A stretch of 64,000 nt of DNA from Luteolibacter arcticus (GCF_025950235.1 NZ_JAPDDT010000019.1:1-64000), one strand, 5' to 3'; positions 44,861 through 53,609 are shown, numbered from the stretch's first letter. The notes: generated from the sequence alone by a model not told the origin. Translations and numbers: made by a program.

Positions 44861-45073
44861 TCGTAGTGGCCTTTGGCATAATTGCCTCCGGTCGTCTTCC
44901 ACTACGAGTCATCGCGTTTAAACACAGGGCTTGCCTACCTCTGCCAATGCCGCGTGAGCGTCTCGCGCGGCAATAACTCCTCCAGTAGCGATCCGAGGCG
45001 TCGAGGCGTCCGGGGCTGCTCTGGCGGGTTAAGGTTGGGGGTAAAATACCCCCGCAGGTTCTCGAAAGAACCT
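44861..45073 (-). ncRNA. Candidate structured RNA (possible msr-msd)
   Basis: Read on the minus strand, a run of hairpins appears. AGGTTCT-ttcg-AGAACCT (45073-45056) has a UUCG-type loop. GGGGGTA-ttt-TACCCCC is at 45053-45037, followed by a tandem GACGCCTC. A longer stem around GCCGCG..CGCGGC (44971-44949) has an inner GAG-acg-CTC. A 9-bp pair TCGTAGTGG/CCACTACGA lies at 44907-44899 and 44869-44861. Placement upstream of the HTH and reverse transcriptase genes matches retron layout (RNA, accessory gene, RT). The a1/a2 pair and branching G were not identified. Confidence 0.5.
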
Positions 45074-45351
45074 CTTCTTTAGTGACGGATATGCGATCAC
45101 CAACCATTCGCCGCTGACCATGCTGGATTCAGAAAAATGCTCAAGGACTTTCTTCACCTCAAAGATAATTTTTTACCCAATGGGCCCAATCTGACCTTGG
45201 GTCGATCCTTGGATTCTGAATCCTTCCCGGCGAGTGCTTTGCGACCGCCGCATTTCGCCCCTTCCGTCGAGCCACTAGGAATTGGGAATCTTCATTTCCC
45301 CGCAGAAAGCTTGAAACCTCCGCCTCACCAGCCTTCCCTCCCCTTCCCCGC

Positions 45352-45400
45352 GCCTCCAGTCTTCCCTCTGTCGTCTTCCAGTCTTCTGTCTCTGCCTCAT
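45352..45400. repeat. AGACAGAAGAC phrase repeat, inverted copy 3
   Basis: Complement reads GAGGCAGAGACAGAAGACTG, then GAAGACGACAGAGGGAAG. It faces copies 1 and 2, so the retron-like island is enclosed by inverted copies. It ends three bases before the rsmB start. Confidence 0.8.
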
Positions 45401-45402
45401 CC

Positions 45403-46617
45403 ATGAAATCCCCGCGCCGCGCTGCTGTCTCCATTCTCCGGGCTTGGACGAAGGGGCATGCCTATGCTGAAAACCTGATCGAGCGGCATGCTTCGCGGAA
45501 CGACCTCTCCTCCGCCGACCGGGCGCTGCTGAATGCGATCGTGCTCGGCGTGCTGAGGAATTTGCGGCTGCTCGACCACTGGATCAGCCAGCTTCGCAAG
45601 GGCAAACTGGATGACGAGACGCGAGACATCCTGCGCGTGGGGCTTTGCCAGTTGCTGATCCTGGAGCTGCCCGATCACGCGGCGGTCTTCGAAACCGTGG
45701 AACTCGGCAAGAGCGGTGCGCGGGGGCTGATCAATGCGGTGATGCGCCGCGCGGCGGCGACGAAGAAGAAACTCTTCGACCTGGAAGGCGTGCCGCCGGA
45801 GACCTGCTACTCGCATCCGGAATGGCTCTTCAAGCGCTGGAAGAAGGCCTACGGGAAGGAAGAAGCGATCGAGCTGATGGCCTTCAACAACCATCCCGCA
45901 CCGACCATCGCGCGGCTCAACCCGCTCGTGGCGTCCGATTTCCAGGCGCCGGAAAGCGACTTGCCCGATGGCTTTTTCCAGATCGAGGGCCCGATTCCCA
46001 ACCACCTTCTCGCGTCCGGCGCGATCTACATCCAGGACCCCGCGACGCGGCACTCCGTGGACTTATTAGACCCGCGCCCCGGCGAGCGCGTGCTCGATGC
46101 CTGCGCCGCCCCGGGCGGCAAGGCCTTCCTCATCGCCGCAGCCCAAGGCGGCGGCAAGGACCTCGTCTGCACCGACTCGAACGAGAAGCGCCTGCCCCGC
46201 CTGCGCGAGAATCTCGAGCGCCTTCAAATCAAGGACGCCGAGATCGACTGCCACGACTGGAGCACGCCCGGACCGGGGAAGTGGCACGGCGCCTTCGATG
46301 CGATCCTGCTCGATGTCCCCTGCTCGAACACCGGCGTCTTCCGCCGCCGCGTCGATGTCCGTTGGCGCCTCAAGCCCGCCGACATCACCGCCCTGACCAA
46401 GCTCCAGCGCCAGATCATCGAGAACGCCTTGCCCTGCCTCAAACCCGGCGGCCGGCTCGTCTACTCCACCTGCTCGGTCGAGGCCGAGGAGAATGCCGCG
46501 CTCATCGACGCCGTGCTCGCCGATCACCCCGAGTTGTCCCTCGAGGACACCCGCCAGGCACTCCCGCAGCGGGATGGCACCGACGGCGCCTTCGCCGCCT
46601 GCCTGCGGCTGGCTTGA
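45403..46617 (+). CDS. rsmB: 16S rRNA (cytosine-967) methyltransferase RsmB-like
   Basis: 404 aa. N-terminal NusB-like RNA-binding domain (AVSILRAWTKGHAYAENLIE, LNAIVLGVLRNLRLLDHWI). SAM domain with VLDACAAPGGKAFLIAAAQ, LLDVPCSNTGVFRRR (first Cys) and LVYSTCSVEAEENAAL (catalytic Cys near 365). It methylates C5 of cytidine in 16S rRNA by family assignment. Confidence 0.88.
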   Translation: MKSPRRAAVSILRAWTKGHAYAENLIERHASRNDLSSADRALLNAIVLGVLRNLRLLDHWISQLRKGKLDDETRDILRVGLCQLLILELPDHAAVFETVELGKSGARGLINAVMRRAAATKKKLFDLEGVPPETCYSHPEWLFKRWKKAYGKEEAIELMAFNNHPAPTIARLNPLVASDFQAPESDLPDGFFQIEGPIPNHLLASGAIYIQDPATRHSVDLLDPRPGERVLDACAAPGGKAFLIAAAQGGGKDLVCTDSNEKRLPRLRENLERLQIKDAEIDCHDWSTPGPGKWHGAFDAILLDVPCSNTGVFRRRVDVRWRLKPADITALTKLQRQIIENALPCLKPGGRLVYSTCSVEAEENAALIDAVLADHPELSLEDTRQALPQRDGTDGAFAACLRLA

Positions 46618-46650
46618 CCGCAGCGCTCCTTCCTACACCAAGGGAAGAAA

Positions 46651-46783
46651 CGAACCGCAGATGAACAGGATGCACGCAGATCCAAGGGCGAAAGCCCGGC
46701 CTGCTGCCCTTCTACAGACCCGCTCCACCACCACTAGCGCCCATCCCCTCCGTCCATCTGCGTTCATCCCGTTCATCTGCGGT
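46651..46783. repeat. GCAGATGAAC phrase-type inverted pair
   Basis: Left arm AACCGCAGATGAACAGGATG (from about 46653) and right arm ending GTTCATCTGCGGTT (to 46783), near-perfect inverted partners with a 65-bp non-coding interior. Confidence 0.85.
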
Positions 46784-46872
46784 TGAAATCCTTCCACGAC
46801 CCCGGGCTTAACCGCCAAACCCGCTCTTGCGACGTCCGCGGAAAACTGAACACTCGGCCCGACCTGACCCCG

Positions 46873-47010
46873 ATGAAATCCTGTTTCGGCATGTTCCTCA
46901 CCCTGATCGTCCTGCTCGCTGTCATCTTCAGCGGAGCGGCCATCTGGTACCTGAGCGACACCGCCGAGTTCACGCGGAAGGACGCGCCGGCGGTGCCCGC
47001 GGCGCGGTAG
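46873..47010 (+). CDS. Small single-span membrane protein, 45 aa
   Basis: MKSCFGMFLTLIVLLAVIFS and onwards gives one clear transmembrane helix with a polar tail (SDTAEFTRKDAP). The ATG at 46873 is the only sensible start. Function unknown. It looks like a real small membrane protein because the helix is clean and the charge distribution fits inside-in topology. Confidence 0.5.
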   Translation: MKSCFGMFLTLIVLLAVIFSGAAIWYLSDTAEFTRKDAPAVPAAR

Positions 47011-47044
47011 TCCTCAGGCCGGACAGCAGCGGCCCGCCAGCAGT

Positions 47045-47342
47045 GGTACGTAGTCCCGCCTTCAGGCGGCCTCGAAGCACCTTACAAGTCCGCTTAAATC
47101 ATTCCGTGAAGCCTCTTAGCCGCTGAGTCGCAACAAACGGCTTCAGCTTATCGCGCGACCCGGAAGTTTGAAGTGAACCGCGAAATCACGCGAAAATGCG
47201 CGAAATCTAAAGGCAGGAGAAAATCTTCATTCTGGCAAATTTCGCGTTTTTTCGCGTTTTTTCGCGGTTCAATCTCTTCGCCCGAACCCGGCTCGGACGA
47301 CGACGTTTAAAGGCAAGTCCGCCTGAAGGCGGGACTACCTAC
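47045..47342. repeat. Nested inverted repeats (outer CGCCTTCAGGCG, inner CGCGAAA phrases)
   Basis: The outer pair is GGTACGTAGTCCCGCCTTCA at 47045 and its near complement ending at 47342. The inner pair is GTGAACCGCGAAATCACGCG at 47173 and arms of CGCGTTTTTT words at 47236-47273. No gene between. Confidence 0.8.
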
Positions 47343-47377
47343 CGCTTGGATCTCAGCGTCTTCCTTCTGCCAGTTTC

Positions 47378-47560
47378 TCACCCAATTTCCATCTCCGACT
47401 CCCCGCAGCACGACCCGCGCGCGTGAACACACGACTCGCACCACCCAACGCCATCGACGACCAGCACCGCCTCGCGGCCACAGGTCGCACACGCCTCGGT
47501 TTCCCCCTCCACGACAGCCAGCTTTGACTCGAGCTTCGGCTTCGCAGGTTCGCCTTCCAT
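47378..47560 (-). CDS. Small zinc-ribbon protein, 60 aa
   Basis: From ATG 47560. Cysteine pairs CATCG and CESC, then GSCC, suggest a rubredoxin-like zinc knuckle. It lies 8 bp after the next upstream gene on the same strand and may be co-expressed with it. Function unknown. Confidence 0.5.
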   Translation of the reverse strand: MEGEPAKPKLESKLAVVEGETEACATCGREAVLVVDGVGWCESCVHARGSCCGESEMEIG

Positions 47561-47568
47561 GCCGGAAA

Positions 47569-49149
47569 CTACTTCCGCTTGCCGATGGATTCCAGCGCCC
47601 GTTCGATGAGCATCTTCATCTCGGGATCCGCCTCGGCACGCGCGCCTTCCAGCACCGGCACCGACTTGGCGGTGCCGACCTTGTCTAACAACCGGACGGC
47701 GGACATCCGCTGGGTCACGGTGGTCTCGGGAAAGCGGGCCAGCAGCTTGTCCTCGATGCCCGTACCGAGTTCGCCGTAGCTCTGCTCCCACTTGTTAGGT
47801 TCGAGCAGCCACAGTTGATCGACCAAGGGAATCGCAGCCTGGTCGTTGCGGATCGCGAGGAAGGTCACCAGCGACTGCGCGACGTCCTCGCCGGGCGGGA
47901 TCTTCTCGATCACACCCCGCACGATGGCCTCCATGCCATCGCCCGGCTCGCTCCACTTTGGCAGCGCCTTGCCGATCTCGAATCGGATCGCGGCGTCGCC
48001 CTCCTGAACCAGTTCGCCCATCCGCTTGACGATGTCCTTGCGGTAAAGCTTCGGCTCGACCGGTGCGAGGCGATTGACGGCGCGGCGGGCGCGCTCGAGG
48101 TCGATGCTTTCCAGCTCGCGCTTGTTCAGCTCGTAGAAGGCCGGGTTGGCGGGATCGGTCAGCTTGTCGAGCGGCCCCTCCTGGAAGCTGTCGTTCCTCA
48201 CCACCACCTCGATGATCCGCAATTCCTCCGACGGGCGGCGAACTTCGCCGAAGCGTTCGCACAAGCGAGCCAGCACCGACAGATCCTCCTTCACGCCGGT
48301 CACCACCATCAGGTAGTCGCCGGAGCGCGGGTACATGTGCGAGCTCGGGCTGGCCCCGGAATTCCGCACGATGTAGTCGCGGACCTGGAGCCGGTGAAAC
48401 TCGCGCAAGCCGTGCAGCCAGATGCCGATGGCATTCGGATCGGACTCGAGGGCACGCTCCATCGGCTCGTAAACGATCTCCTTCTTCAGCGCCTCCACGG
48501 CCTCGTTCCTCGAGGATGGCGGCGCCACCGCGATCGGCGAGCCGTCGGACGGGCGATCGCTTTCCGTGACCGGGCCGCCCGTCTCACTGCCGGTGGTGAA
48601 AACGAACGGCAGCGACAGCAGCCCGGCCGCCGCGGCGAGAGCCCCCACGACGGCACGGCCGCGGGCGCGGGGATTGGCGGCGATGAGCAGCACTCCGCAG
48701 ACCAAGGCGGAAAAGCCGGCCAGCATCAGCCGCTTCGATTGCCCGGTGCCGTAAAGAACGCCGCCGGGCGAGCCGCCGAAGATCAGCAGCAGGGCGACGA
48801 TCACCGCGATCAGCACCGCGCTGAAGCCCAGCAGCAGCCGCAGCGGAGAGGTCGCCTCGATCGGATGATGGACCGGCTCGGGCGCGTACTGGACCGTCTG
48901 GAAAGTCGAGTGGGAAGGTGCGGCTACGGACTTCGGCACCCGGGCGAAGGAATCCAGCGATGGCACGCGGCGCTCGCCGGGATAGAATTTCTTGGCGCGG
49001 ACCACGACCTCGTCATTCACGCGAAAGCGGTGTTCGCAGGTGCCGCACTCCACCATGCGGTCGCGCAGTTCCAGGCCCACTTTGAAGCGTTGCCCGCATC
49101 CGGGGCACCGGATGGAGAGCTTTTCCGCGTCGGCGTGTGGTTGATCCAT
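47569..49149 (-). CDS. Membrane protein with N-terminal MJ0042-type zinc ribbon
   Basis: 526 aa. Residues 10-45 carry IRCPGCGQRFKV and VECGTCEHRFRV, a zinc finger of the MJ0042 type. Around residues 100-185 there are about four hydrophobic segments (LLLGFSAVLIAVIVALLLIF and so on). The remainder is a soluble domain (residues 215-526) ending in a helical repeat-like stretch (FPETTVTQRMSAVRLLDKV). Conserved style in Verrucomicrobia, role unknown. Confidence 0.7.
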   Translation of the reverse strand: MDQPHADAEKLSIRCPGCGQRFKVGLELRDRMVECGTCEHRFRVNDEVVVRAKKFYPGERRVPSLDSFARVPKSVAAPSHSTFQTVQYAPEPVHHPIEATSPLRLLLGFSAVLIAVIVALLLIFGGSPGGVLYGTGQSKRLMLAGFSALVCGVLLIAANPRARGRAVVGALAAAAGLLSLPFVFTTGSETGGPVTESDRPSDGSPIAVAPPSSRNEAVEALKKEIVYEPMERALESDPNAIGIWLHGLREFHRLQVRDYIVRNSGASPSSHMYPRSGDYLMVVTGVKEDLSVLARLCERFGEVRRPSEELRIIEVVVRNDSFQEGPLDKLTDPANPAFYELNKRELESIDLERARRAVNRLAPVEPKLYRKDIVKRMGELVQEGDAAIRFEIGKALPKWSEPGDGMEAIVRGVIEKIPPGEDVAQSLVTFLAIRNDQAAIPLVDQLWLLEPNKWEQSYGELGTGIEDKLLARFPETTVTQRMSAVRLLDKVGTAKSVPVLEGARAEADPEMKMLIERALESIGKRK

Positions 49150-49207
49150 GTCCCGGAAAGATTGGCGGAAGAGTCGGGCAATGCAACCCGGGAGAACCTC
49201 CCAGCCG

Positions 49208-49573
49208 TTAGACCGATTCCCGCTCGCGGCGGAGGTGCACGGCCACGCATTCCGTATCCGGCAGGATATATTTCTCCACAGTCACTTCCACCGCCGTGAC
49301 CACCCCGAAGTCCATTGCGAGGCCGGCAACATCCGCCGCCAGGGTCTCGATCAGCCGCCGCGGACGAGCCGCCGCGAGGTCCTGGATCGCCCCGGCCAAT
49401 GCGGCATAGTCGAGCGTGCGGGAAATCTCGTCACCCATCGTGTGGAAAGGTGACGATACCGACAACTTCACGCTCACCCGCAGTTGCTGCGGCAGCGCGC
49501 GCTCCTCATCCGGGACGCCGATGTGACAACTCACCTTGAGACGGCGGATTTCGATCTGGTGGCGATCTTCCAT
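49208..49573 (-). CDS. folB: Dihydroneopterin aldolase
   Basis: 121 aa from ATG 49573. Family residues are CHIGVPDEERALPQ (catalytic Glu), LDYAALAGAIQDL, LIETLAADVA, and VEVTVEKYILP with the catalytic lysine. It cleaves dihydroneopterin to the hydroxymethyl pterin in folate synthesis. Length normal. An in-frame upstream start at 49594 is possible. Confidence 0.85.
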   Translation of the reverse strand: MEDRHQIEIRRLKVSCHIGVPDEERALPQQLRVSVKLSVSSPFHTMGDEISRTLDYAALAGAIQDLAAARPRRLIETLAADVAGLAMDFGVVTAVEVTVEKYILPDTECVAVHLRRERESV

Positions 49574-49583
49574 GGCAGACCCG

Positions 49584-50135
49584 TCAGCGGGCATAGAGAC
49601 CACAAGGTGCCGACACCGCACACGGCCCGCCGGTGATGCCCACGGGCGGAATGATGATGTCCACCGGCTGGCCGTTCACCTTGAGCGTGGCGGCGGCGGC
49701 GGGCGCTTCCAGGCCCTGCTGGGTGAAGGGCGCGGTGACGATGGGAGCCCGCTGGATCAGCTCCGCCGGGGCCAAGCCGGTGAGCGAGGTTTCGAAAACG
49801 TGCCCCGCGACTTCCACCCGGGCCGAGCAGGCATCGGACCCGGAGAAGATCTCGATCTTCGCCTCCAGCACCGGCGCGTGTTCGAAGGGCGTGCCGGCGA
49901 AGATCTGGGGGCCGAAGTAGGCAGCCACCTCGGGATTGCTGCTGACGAATCCGCAGACCGCCGGCGGAGCCGATGGGTCAGGCTGCCACAAGACGATCCC
50001 GGCCGGAGCCGAGCCGACCGGCGTGTGCACCATCCGCGCGACGTGGACGATCACGTTCGGCATCTCGATTCCCGACGCAGTCACGGCGATCAGATCCACG
50101 CCCCCTTCCCAGCTCATCCATTGTGTCACGGCCAT
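49584..50135 (-). CDS. Conserved hypothetical protein, 183 aa
   Basis: From ATG 50135. Starts MAVTQWMSWEGGVDLIAVTA, mostly beta-strand-rich with no signal peptide or recognised motif; cysteines are few. It ends 10 bp before folB on the same strand. No function assigned. Confidence 0.6.
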   Translation of the reverse strand: MAVTQWMSWEGGVDLIAVTASGIEMPNVIVHVARMVHTPVGSAPAGIVLWQPDPSAPPAVCGFVSSNPEVAAYFGPQIFAGTPFEHAPVLEAKIEIFSGSDACSARVEVAGHVFETSLTGLAPAELIQRAPIVTAPFTQQGLEAPAAAATLKVNGQPVDIIIPPVGITGGPCAVSAPCGLYAR

Positions 50136-50172
50136 GGCGCGAGGCTTGATGATGAAGCAGGGAAAGCAAGCC

Positions 50173-50310
50173 CGGTGGTGGCTTGTCTCTCTCGCAGCGG
50201 AATGGCTGCGCCATTCCGGCGGGGCGGGAAGATAGATCGCGACTTCGATTGCCGGTGCGGTCCGAACGCCGCCGGAACGACGCAGGCGTTCCGCTACAAC
50301 GGCATTCAAT
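50173..50310. repeat. REPIN-like inverted pair, copy 1
   Basis: Hairpin AGCGGAATGGCTGCGCCATT near 50196, and an inverted hairpin ending GGCGTTCCGCTAC at about 50303, with a GGCGGGGCGGG spacer. The same arrangement is at 61883-61993. Confidence 0.75.
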
Positions 50311-50311
50311 C

Positions 50312-51361
50312 TCACACCGGATGCTCGATCAGCCCTTGATTCAGCGCCTCGACCAGCAGCGTCCGAGTCGGCCGATTCAGATCCAACCCCAACGCAGCAG
50401 CAGGCGTGACCCACCGGAATTCCTGCGCCTCGTCATTGAGGATGACGTCCCCGGGCTGGGTGCGGGCCACGTAGTTGAGCAGCAGGAAGTGCTCCGGCCG
50501 CTGGAACTCGGTGGAATCGATGCAGTCCTGCACCAGCACGAAGGCGGGCTGGGTGATCTCCAGCCCCGTCTCCTCGCGGATCTCGCGGCGCAGGGCATCG
50601 AGCGAGCTTTCCCCACGGCGGATCTTGCCGCCCGGGATGCCCCAGCGGTGGCCCCACTTGTGGGTGCGGACCATCAGCAGCTTGCCACGGCCATCGTGAA
50701 GCAGCGCACCGACGGTAGGCACCGGCCGCGGCTTCCAGCCCGGTCGTTCCAACAAGCGCTGCAGCACCGCCAGATCCGGCACGGTCAGGTCCGGCCGCGC
50801 CGCCGCCAAGGGCCCCGCGTGCGTGTAGCCCGTCAGCACCGCGATCGACGTGAGATTCCCGTGGCGCGCCGTATCGATGTCATGGGTCATGTCGCCCACG
50901 AAGGCGCTTTCCTCCGGAGCGAGGCGGTGCGTTTCCAGGATACCGAGGATCCGTTCGCGCTTGTCCAGCACACCGGAGTAGGTCGCTTCGAAAAAGTCGG
51001 CCAGCCCGAGCCCGACAAGCTGCGACTGGAAGGCATCGCTATCCATGCTGGTCAGGACGAAGCAGCGGATGCCGTGGTCGCGGCACCACTCGAGCTTCTC
51101 CCGGGCATGTGGCAAAATCGTCACGGGCACCTGCGACGCACCGAAGGCCTTGCGGAAATGAACCTCCAGCTCCCCCAGCGGGACGCCGGGGATCATTTCC
51201 TCATAGAACTCGGCGTAGGGCAGCCTGAAGCGCAGGCGGAAGCCCTCGCGGTCCAGGGGCTCCTTGCCGTAGATGCCGAGCACGTGATTGGTCGCCTCCA
51301 GCACCGGCGGGAGATCATCCACCAGCGTGCCGGACCAATCGAAAATCAGGTTGCGAAACAT
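50312..51361 (-). CDS. HAD phosphatase - NUDIX hydrolase fusion
   Basis: 349 aa from ATG 51361. Residues 1-210 are a HAD phosphatase: FDWSGTLVDD (nucleophile Asp8, second Asp replaced by Ser), VLTSMDSDAF and the acidic motif FVGDMTHDID. Residues about 220-349 are a NUDIX domain with a complete box GGKIRRGESSLDALRREIRE followed by ETGLEI. Both active sites look intact. It could remove a phosphate from, and hydrolyse, the same diphosphate metabolite, e.g. in nucleotide or cofactor repair. The substrate is unknown. Confidence 0.82.
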   Translation of the reverse strand: MFRNLIFDWSGTLVDDLPPVLEATNHVLGIYGKEPLDREGFRLRFRLPYAEFYEEMIPGVPLGELEVHFRKAFGASQVPVTILPHAREKLEWCRDHGIRCFVLTSMDSDAFQSQLVGLGLADFFEATYSGVLDKRERILGILETHRLAPEESAFVGDMTHDIDTARHGNLTSIAVLTGYTHAGPLAAARPDLTVPDLAVLQRLLERPGWKPRPVPTVGALLHDGRGKLLMVRTHKWGHRWGIPGGKIRRGESSLDALRREIREETGLEITQPAFVLVQDCIDSTEFQRPEHFLLLNYVARTQPGDVILNDEAQEFRWVTPAAALGLDLNRPTRTLLVEALNQGLIEHPV

Positions 51362-51375
51362 GGAAAGGGTATCAG

Positions 51376-51747
51376 TCAGCCGACCTGGAAACGGATGCTC
51401 TTCACCACCCCGGCACCGGCGGCTTGCTGGACCTTTTGCAGCAGCACCCCGCGGGTCTGCTCTAGGTGAAAGCGCATCGCCGGTTGCAGCACGTTGAGGG
51501 TGAGGCAGCCGCCCTTCAGCGAGGCTGGGGTGGCATGGCGCGCGACGAAATCGCCGGCGACCTCCTTCCACATCTCCCTCAGCCGCTCCTCATCGATGCC
51601 CTCGGTGGCACCCGCTTGCTTGAGGATGGCGCCCAGGAATTCCTTCGGCAGGTGCAGCCGGGAGTCGAGACGCACCGGCTCCTCGCCGCCCAGCCACTCC
51701 CGGAGCACTGCGCGACGCATCGCTTCGAGCCGGGATTCCTTGGCCAT
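51376..51747 (-). CDS. DciA/DUF721-family protein
   Basis: 123 aa from ATG 51747. The core MWKEVAGDFVARHATPASLKG then CLTLNVLQPAMRFHLEQ matches the KH-like DUF721 domain of DciA, which loads the replicative helicase. Small and basic, cytoplasmic. It sits between the ferredoxin and HAD-NUDIX genes in a tight minus-strand run. Confidence 0.75.
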   Translation of the reverse strand: MAKESRLEAMRRAVLREWLGGEEPVRLDSRLHLPKEFLGAILKQAGATEGIDEERLREMWKEVAGDFVARHATPASLKGGCLTLNVLQPAMRFHLEQTRGVLLQKVQQAAGAGVVKSIRFQVG

Positions 51748-51755
51748 GGCTTGGA

Positions 51756-51998
51756 TCAGTCTTCGCCGCTGCCGTCGTCCCCGATCGCTTCGACCGGGCA
51801 ACCTTCCATCGCCTCGCGGCTCTGGGCGCGCTCCTCGTCGTTCTCCGGCTGCTTGTACACGTACGAGTAGCCTTCGTCGTCGGAGCGGGTGAAATTGTTC
51901 GGTGCAGTCTCGCGGCAGAGGTCGCAGTCGATGCACTGGCTATCGACGTAGAATTTGCCGCCGACGTTTTCCGGGTTCTTGTCTTCTCGATCGGCCAT
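51756..51998 (-). CDS. Single-cluster ferredoxin
   Basis: 80 aa from ATG 51998. CIDCDLC and GCPVEAI provide four cysteines for one [4Fe-4S] cluster. DEGYSYVYKQPENDEE is typical of short Verrucomicrobia/Bacteroidetes ferredoxins. Electron carrier. It is 8 bp before the DUF721 gene. Confidence 0.85.
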   Translation of the reverse strand: MADREDKNPENVGGKFYVDSQCIDCDLCRETAPNNFTRSDDEGYSYVYKQPENDEERAQSREAMEGCPVEAIGDDGSGED

Positions 51999-52096
51999 TT
52001 GGGAAGGAAATGCTGCTGGCAGGTGCATCGCGCCGCCGCGTCCGGCATGCAATCCCTTTTTGCCGAATCCCCAAGACGACCGCATTTGGAAATCCC

Positions 52097-52218
52097 AACC
52101 GCGAATCGACGCCAATCGACGCCAATCGACGCCAATTTGGAAGAAATTGAGCCTTCATTTCGGCAAATCGTGGCCGGGACACCCGTAATTCGCGTCCCTT
52201 GGCGTCCATTCGCGGTTC
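52097..52218. repeat. GACGCCAAT phrase-type inverted pair
   Basis: Left arm AACCGCGAATCGACGCCAAT with the 12-bp word repeated three times. Right arm contains CTTGGCGTCCATTCGCGGTT, inverted. About 47 bp between. It lies upstream of the acidic membrane protein gene. Confidence 0.85.
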
Positions 52219-52317
52219 TCAAACTCGCAGCGGTCGGGCGGTGGCCGATTCCCTGCGGCCATGCTTTCCACTGGCCAAGTCCGGGCGCGATTCCTAAACC
52301 GGTGGCCACCCTCATCC

Positions 52318-53595
52318 ATGTCCGCGGAACCACAAAATCCTTCCGGCTTGCCGGGCCGCAATCGCCCGCAGCTTTCGGATCTCTCCCGGGAGACCACGGA
52401 GGATGATTTGTGGAATCTGGACGAAGAGGCCGCGCCGGGCCAATCCCGGCAGGCCAAGCCGACTCCGTCGCCCCGGCCGATTTCCAACAAGGAAGCCGCC
52501 ACCGAGCCGGAATCCACCCCCGGGACGGTGGAACCGCCCGCGCCGCGCGGCCTCCACTCGCCGGTCAAGCCGCCGGTCACCCGTTCCACGCCCGCGGACG
52601 AGATCGGCGACCTCGACGAAAGCGAGCCGGAGCCTGCCCCCAAGCGCACGTCCAAACCCATTCCCGGCCGCCCGCCTGCTCCCGCTCCATCGCCTCCGCC
52701 CGCGGATGAGACCATTTCCCTGACCAGCGCGATCGACGAAGAGCCTGCCGAGCCGCCGGCCCCCGTTGGAAAGCAGCAGAAGAAGAGGGCGAAGAAGAAG
52801 CCTGCCGGTTCCGAAGTAACAGCCGCCCCGCAAGCCGCCGCGCCGCCGGTGGTGGAAGAGCTGGAATTGGAGCTCTACCAGCCTGAACCCGAGGCTGCGC
52901 CGGAGCCCGAGCCCGAACCCGAACCAGCACCCGAGCCCTACGATGCCGGGCAGGAAGAAGAGCCTGCCCCCGCAGTGGCCAAGGAAAACCGCCCCCGCCC
53001 CGCCGCGCCCGCCACCAAGGGCAACATCCCCCGGCCACGGATGAACCGCCGCGAAGTCATCGGCATCGCCTCCTTCGTGGTGGTGGTGATGATCACCGCG
53101 CTGTGGGTGCTGACCCGCTTTTTCAGCCAGCTTTCCTTCACCAGTGATTCCGAAGGCCTCCCCGACTACCCGCTGAAGGGCAATCTCGCCTGGATCGCCT
53201 CCGGCAGCACCTTCTGGCGCGAACCAGTCCGCAGCGGTGACACCCGCGACGTCGCCCGCCGCGAGGTCGTCTTGATCCCGGTGCTCGAACTCACGCTGGA
53301 TCCCGAGCATTCGGGGGGTGGCGCCTTGCGCGTGCTGTTCCGCAATGGCGATGGCGAACCGCTTGGCGACCCGATCACCCGCTCCTTCGGTGCCGGCCGC
53401 TTCGAGAGCAGCGGCAGCGCCACCGTCGCCTTCGCCGCCACCGATGGCTTCACCGAGGATGGCGATTTCCAGTCCTACCGCACTGGCAAGGGCAATTACT
53501 GGACCGCCGACGTGCTGGAAGGCCCTCCCGGCGATAGTCCCGCCAGCTCCTTCAAGAAGATCTCCTCAATTCCCATTTTCCCTGACCGCCGCTGA
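52318..53595 (+). CDS. Proline/acidic-rich single-span membrane protein
   Basis: 425 aa from ATG 52318; an in-frame ATG at 52261 gives 19 more residues. Residues 1-240 are low-complexity Pro/Glu/Ala/Lys, with EPEPEPEPAPEP-type runs. One transmembrane helix IGIASFVVVVMITALWVLTRF is near residue 260, and a folded 140-aa domain (about 280-425) lies on the far side. Looks like a cytoplasmic disordered tail tethered to a periplasmic domain. Followed closely by chdC (14 bp). Confidence 0.7.
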   Translation: MSAEPQNPSGLPGRNRPQLSDLSRETTEDDLWNLDEEAAPGQSRQAKPTPSPRPISNKEAATEPESTPGTVEPPAPRGLHSPVKPPVTRSTPADEIGDLDESEPEPAPKRTSKPIPGRPPAPAPSPPPADETISLTSAIDEEPAEPPAPVGKQQKKRAKKKPAGSEVTAAPQAAAPPVVEELELELYQPEPEAAPEPEPEPEPAPEPYDAGQEEEPAPAVAKENRPRPAAPATKGNIPRPRMNRREVIGIASFVVVVMITALWVLTRFFSQLSFTSDSEGLPDYPLKGNLAWIASGSTFWREPVRSGDTRDVARREVVLIPVLELTLDPEHSGGGALRVLFRNGDGEPLGDPITRSFGAGRFESSGSATVAFAATDGFTEDGDFQSYRTGKGNYWTADVLEGPPGDSPASSFKKISSIPIFPDRR

Positions 53596-53609
53596 TCCCG
53601 ACCCTGACC

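Noticed and set aside
47815..49299. 494-codon plus-strand frame opposite the zinc-ribbon membrane protein
   Set aside because: Histidine- and arginine-rich shadow; the minus-strand frame has the zinc ribbon and membrane helices.
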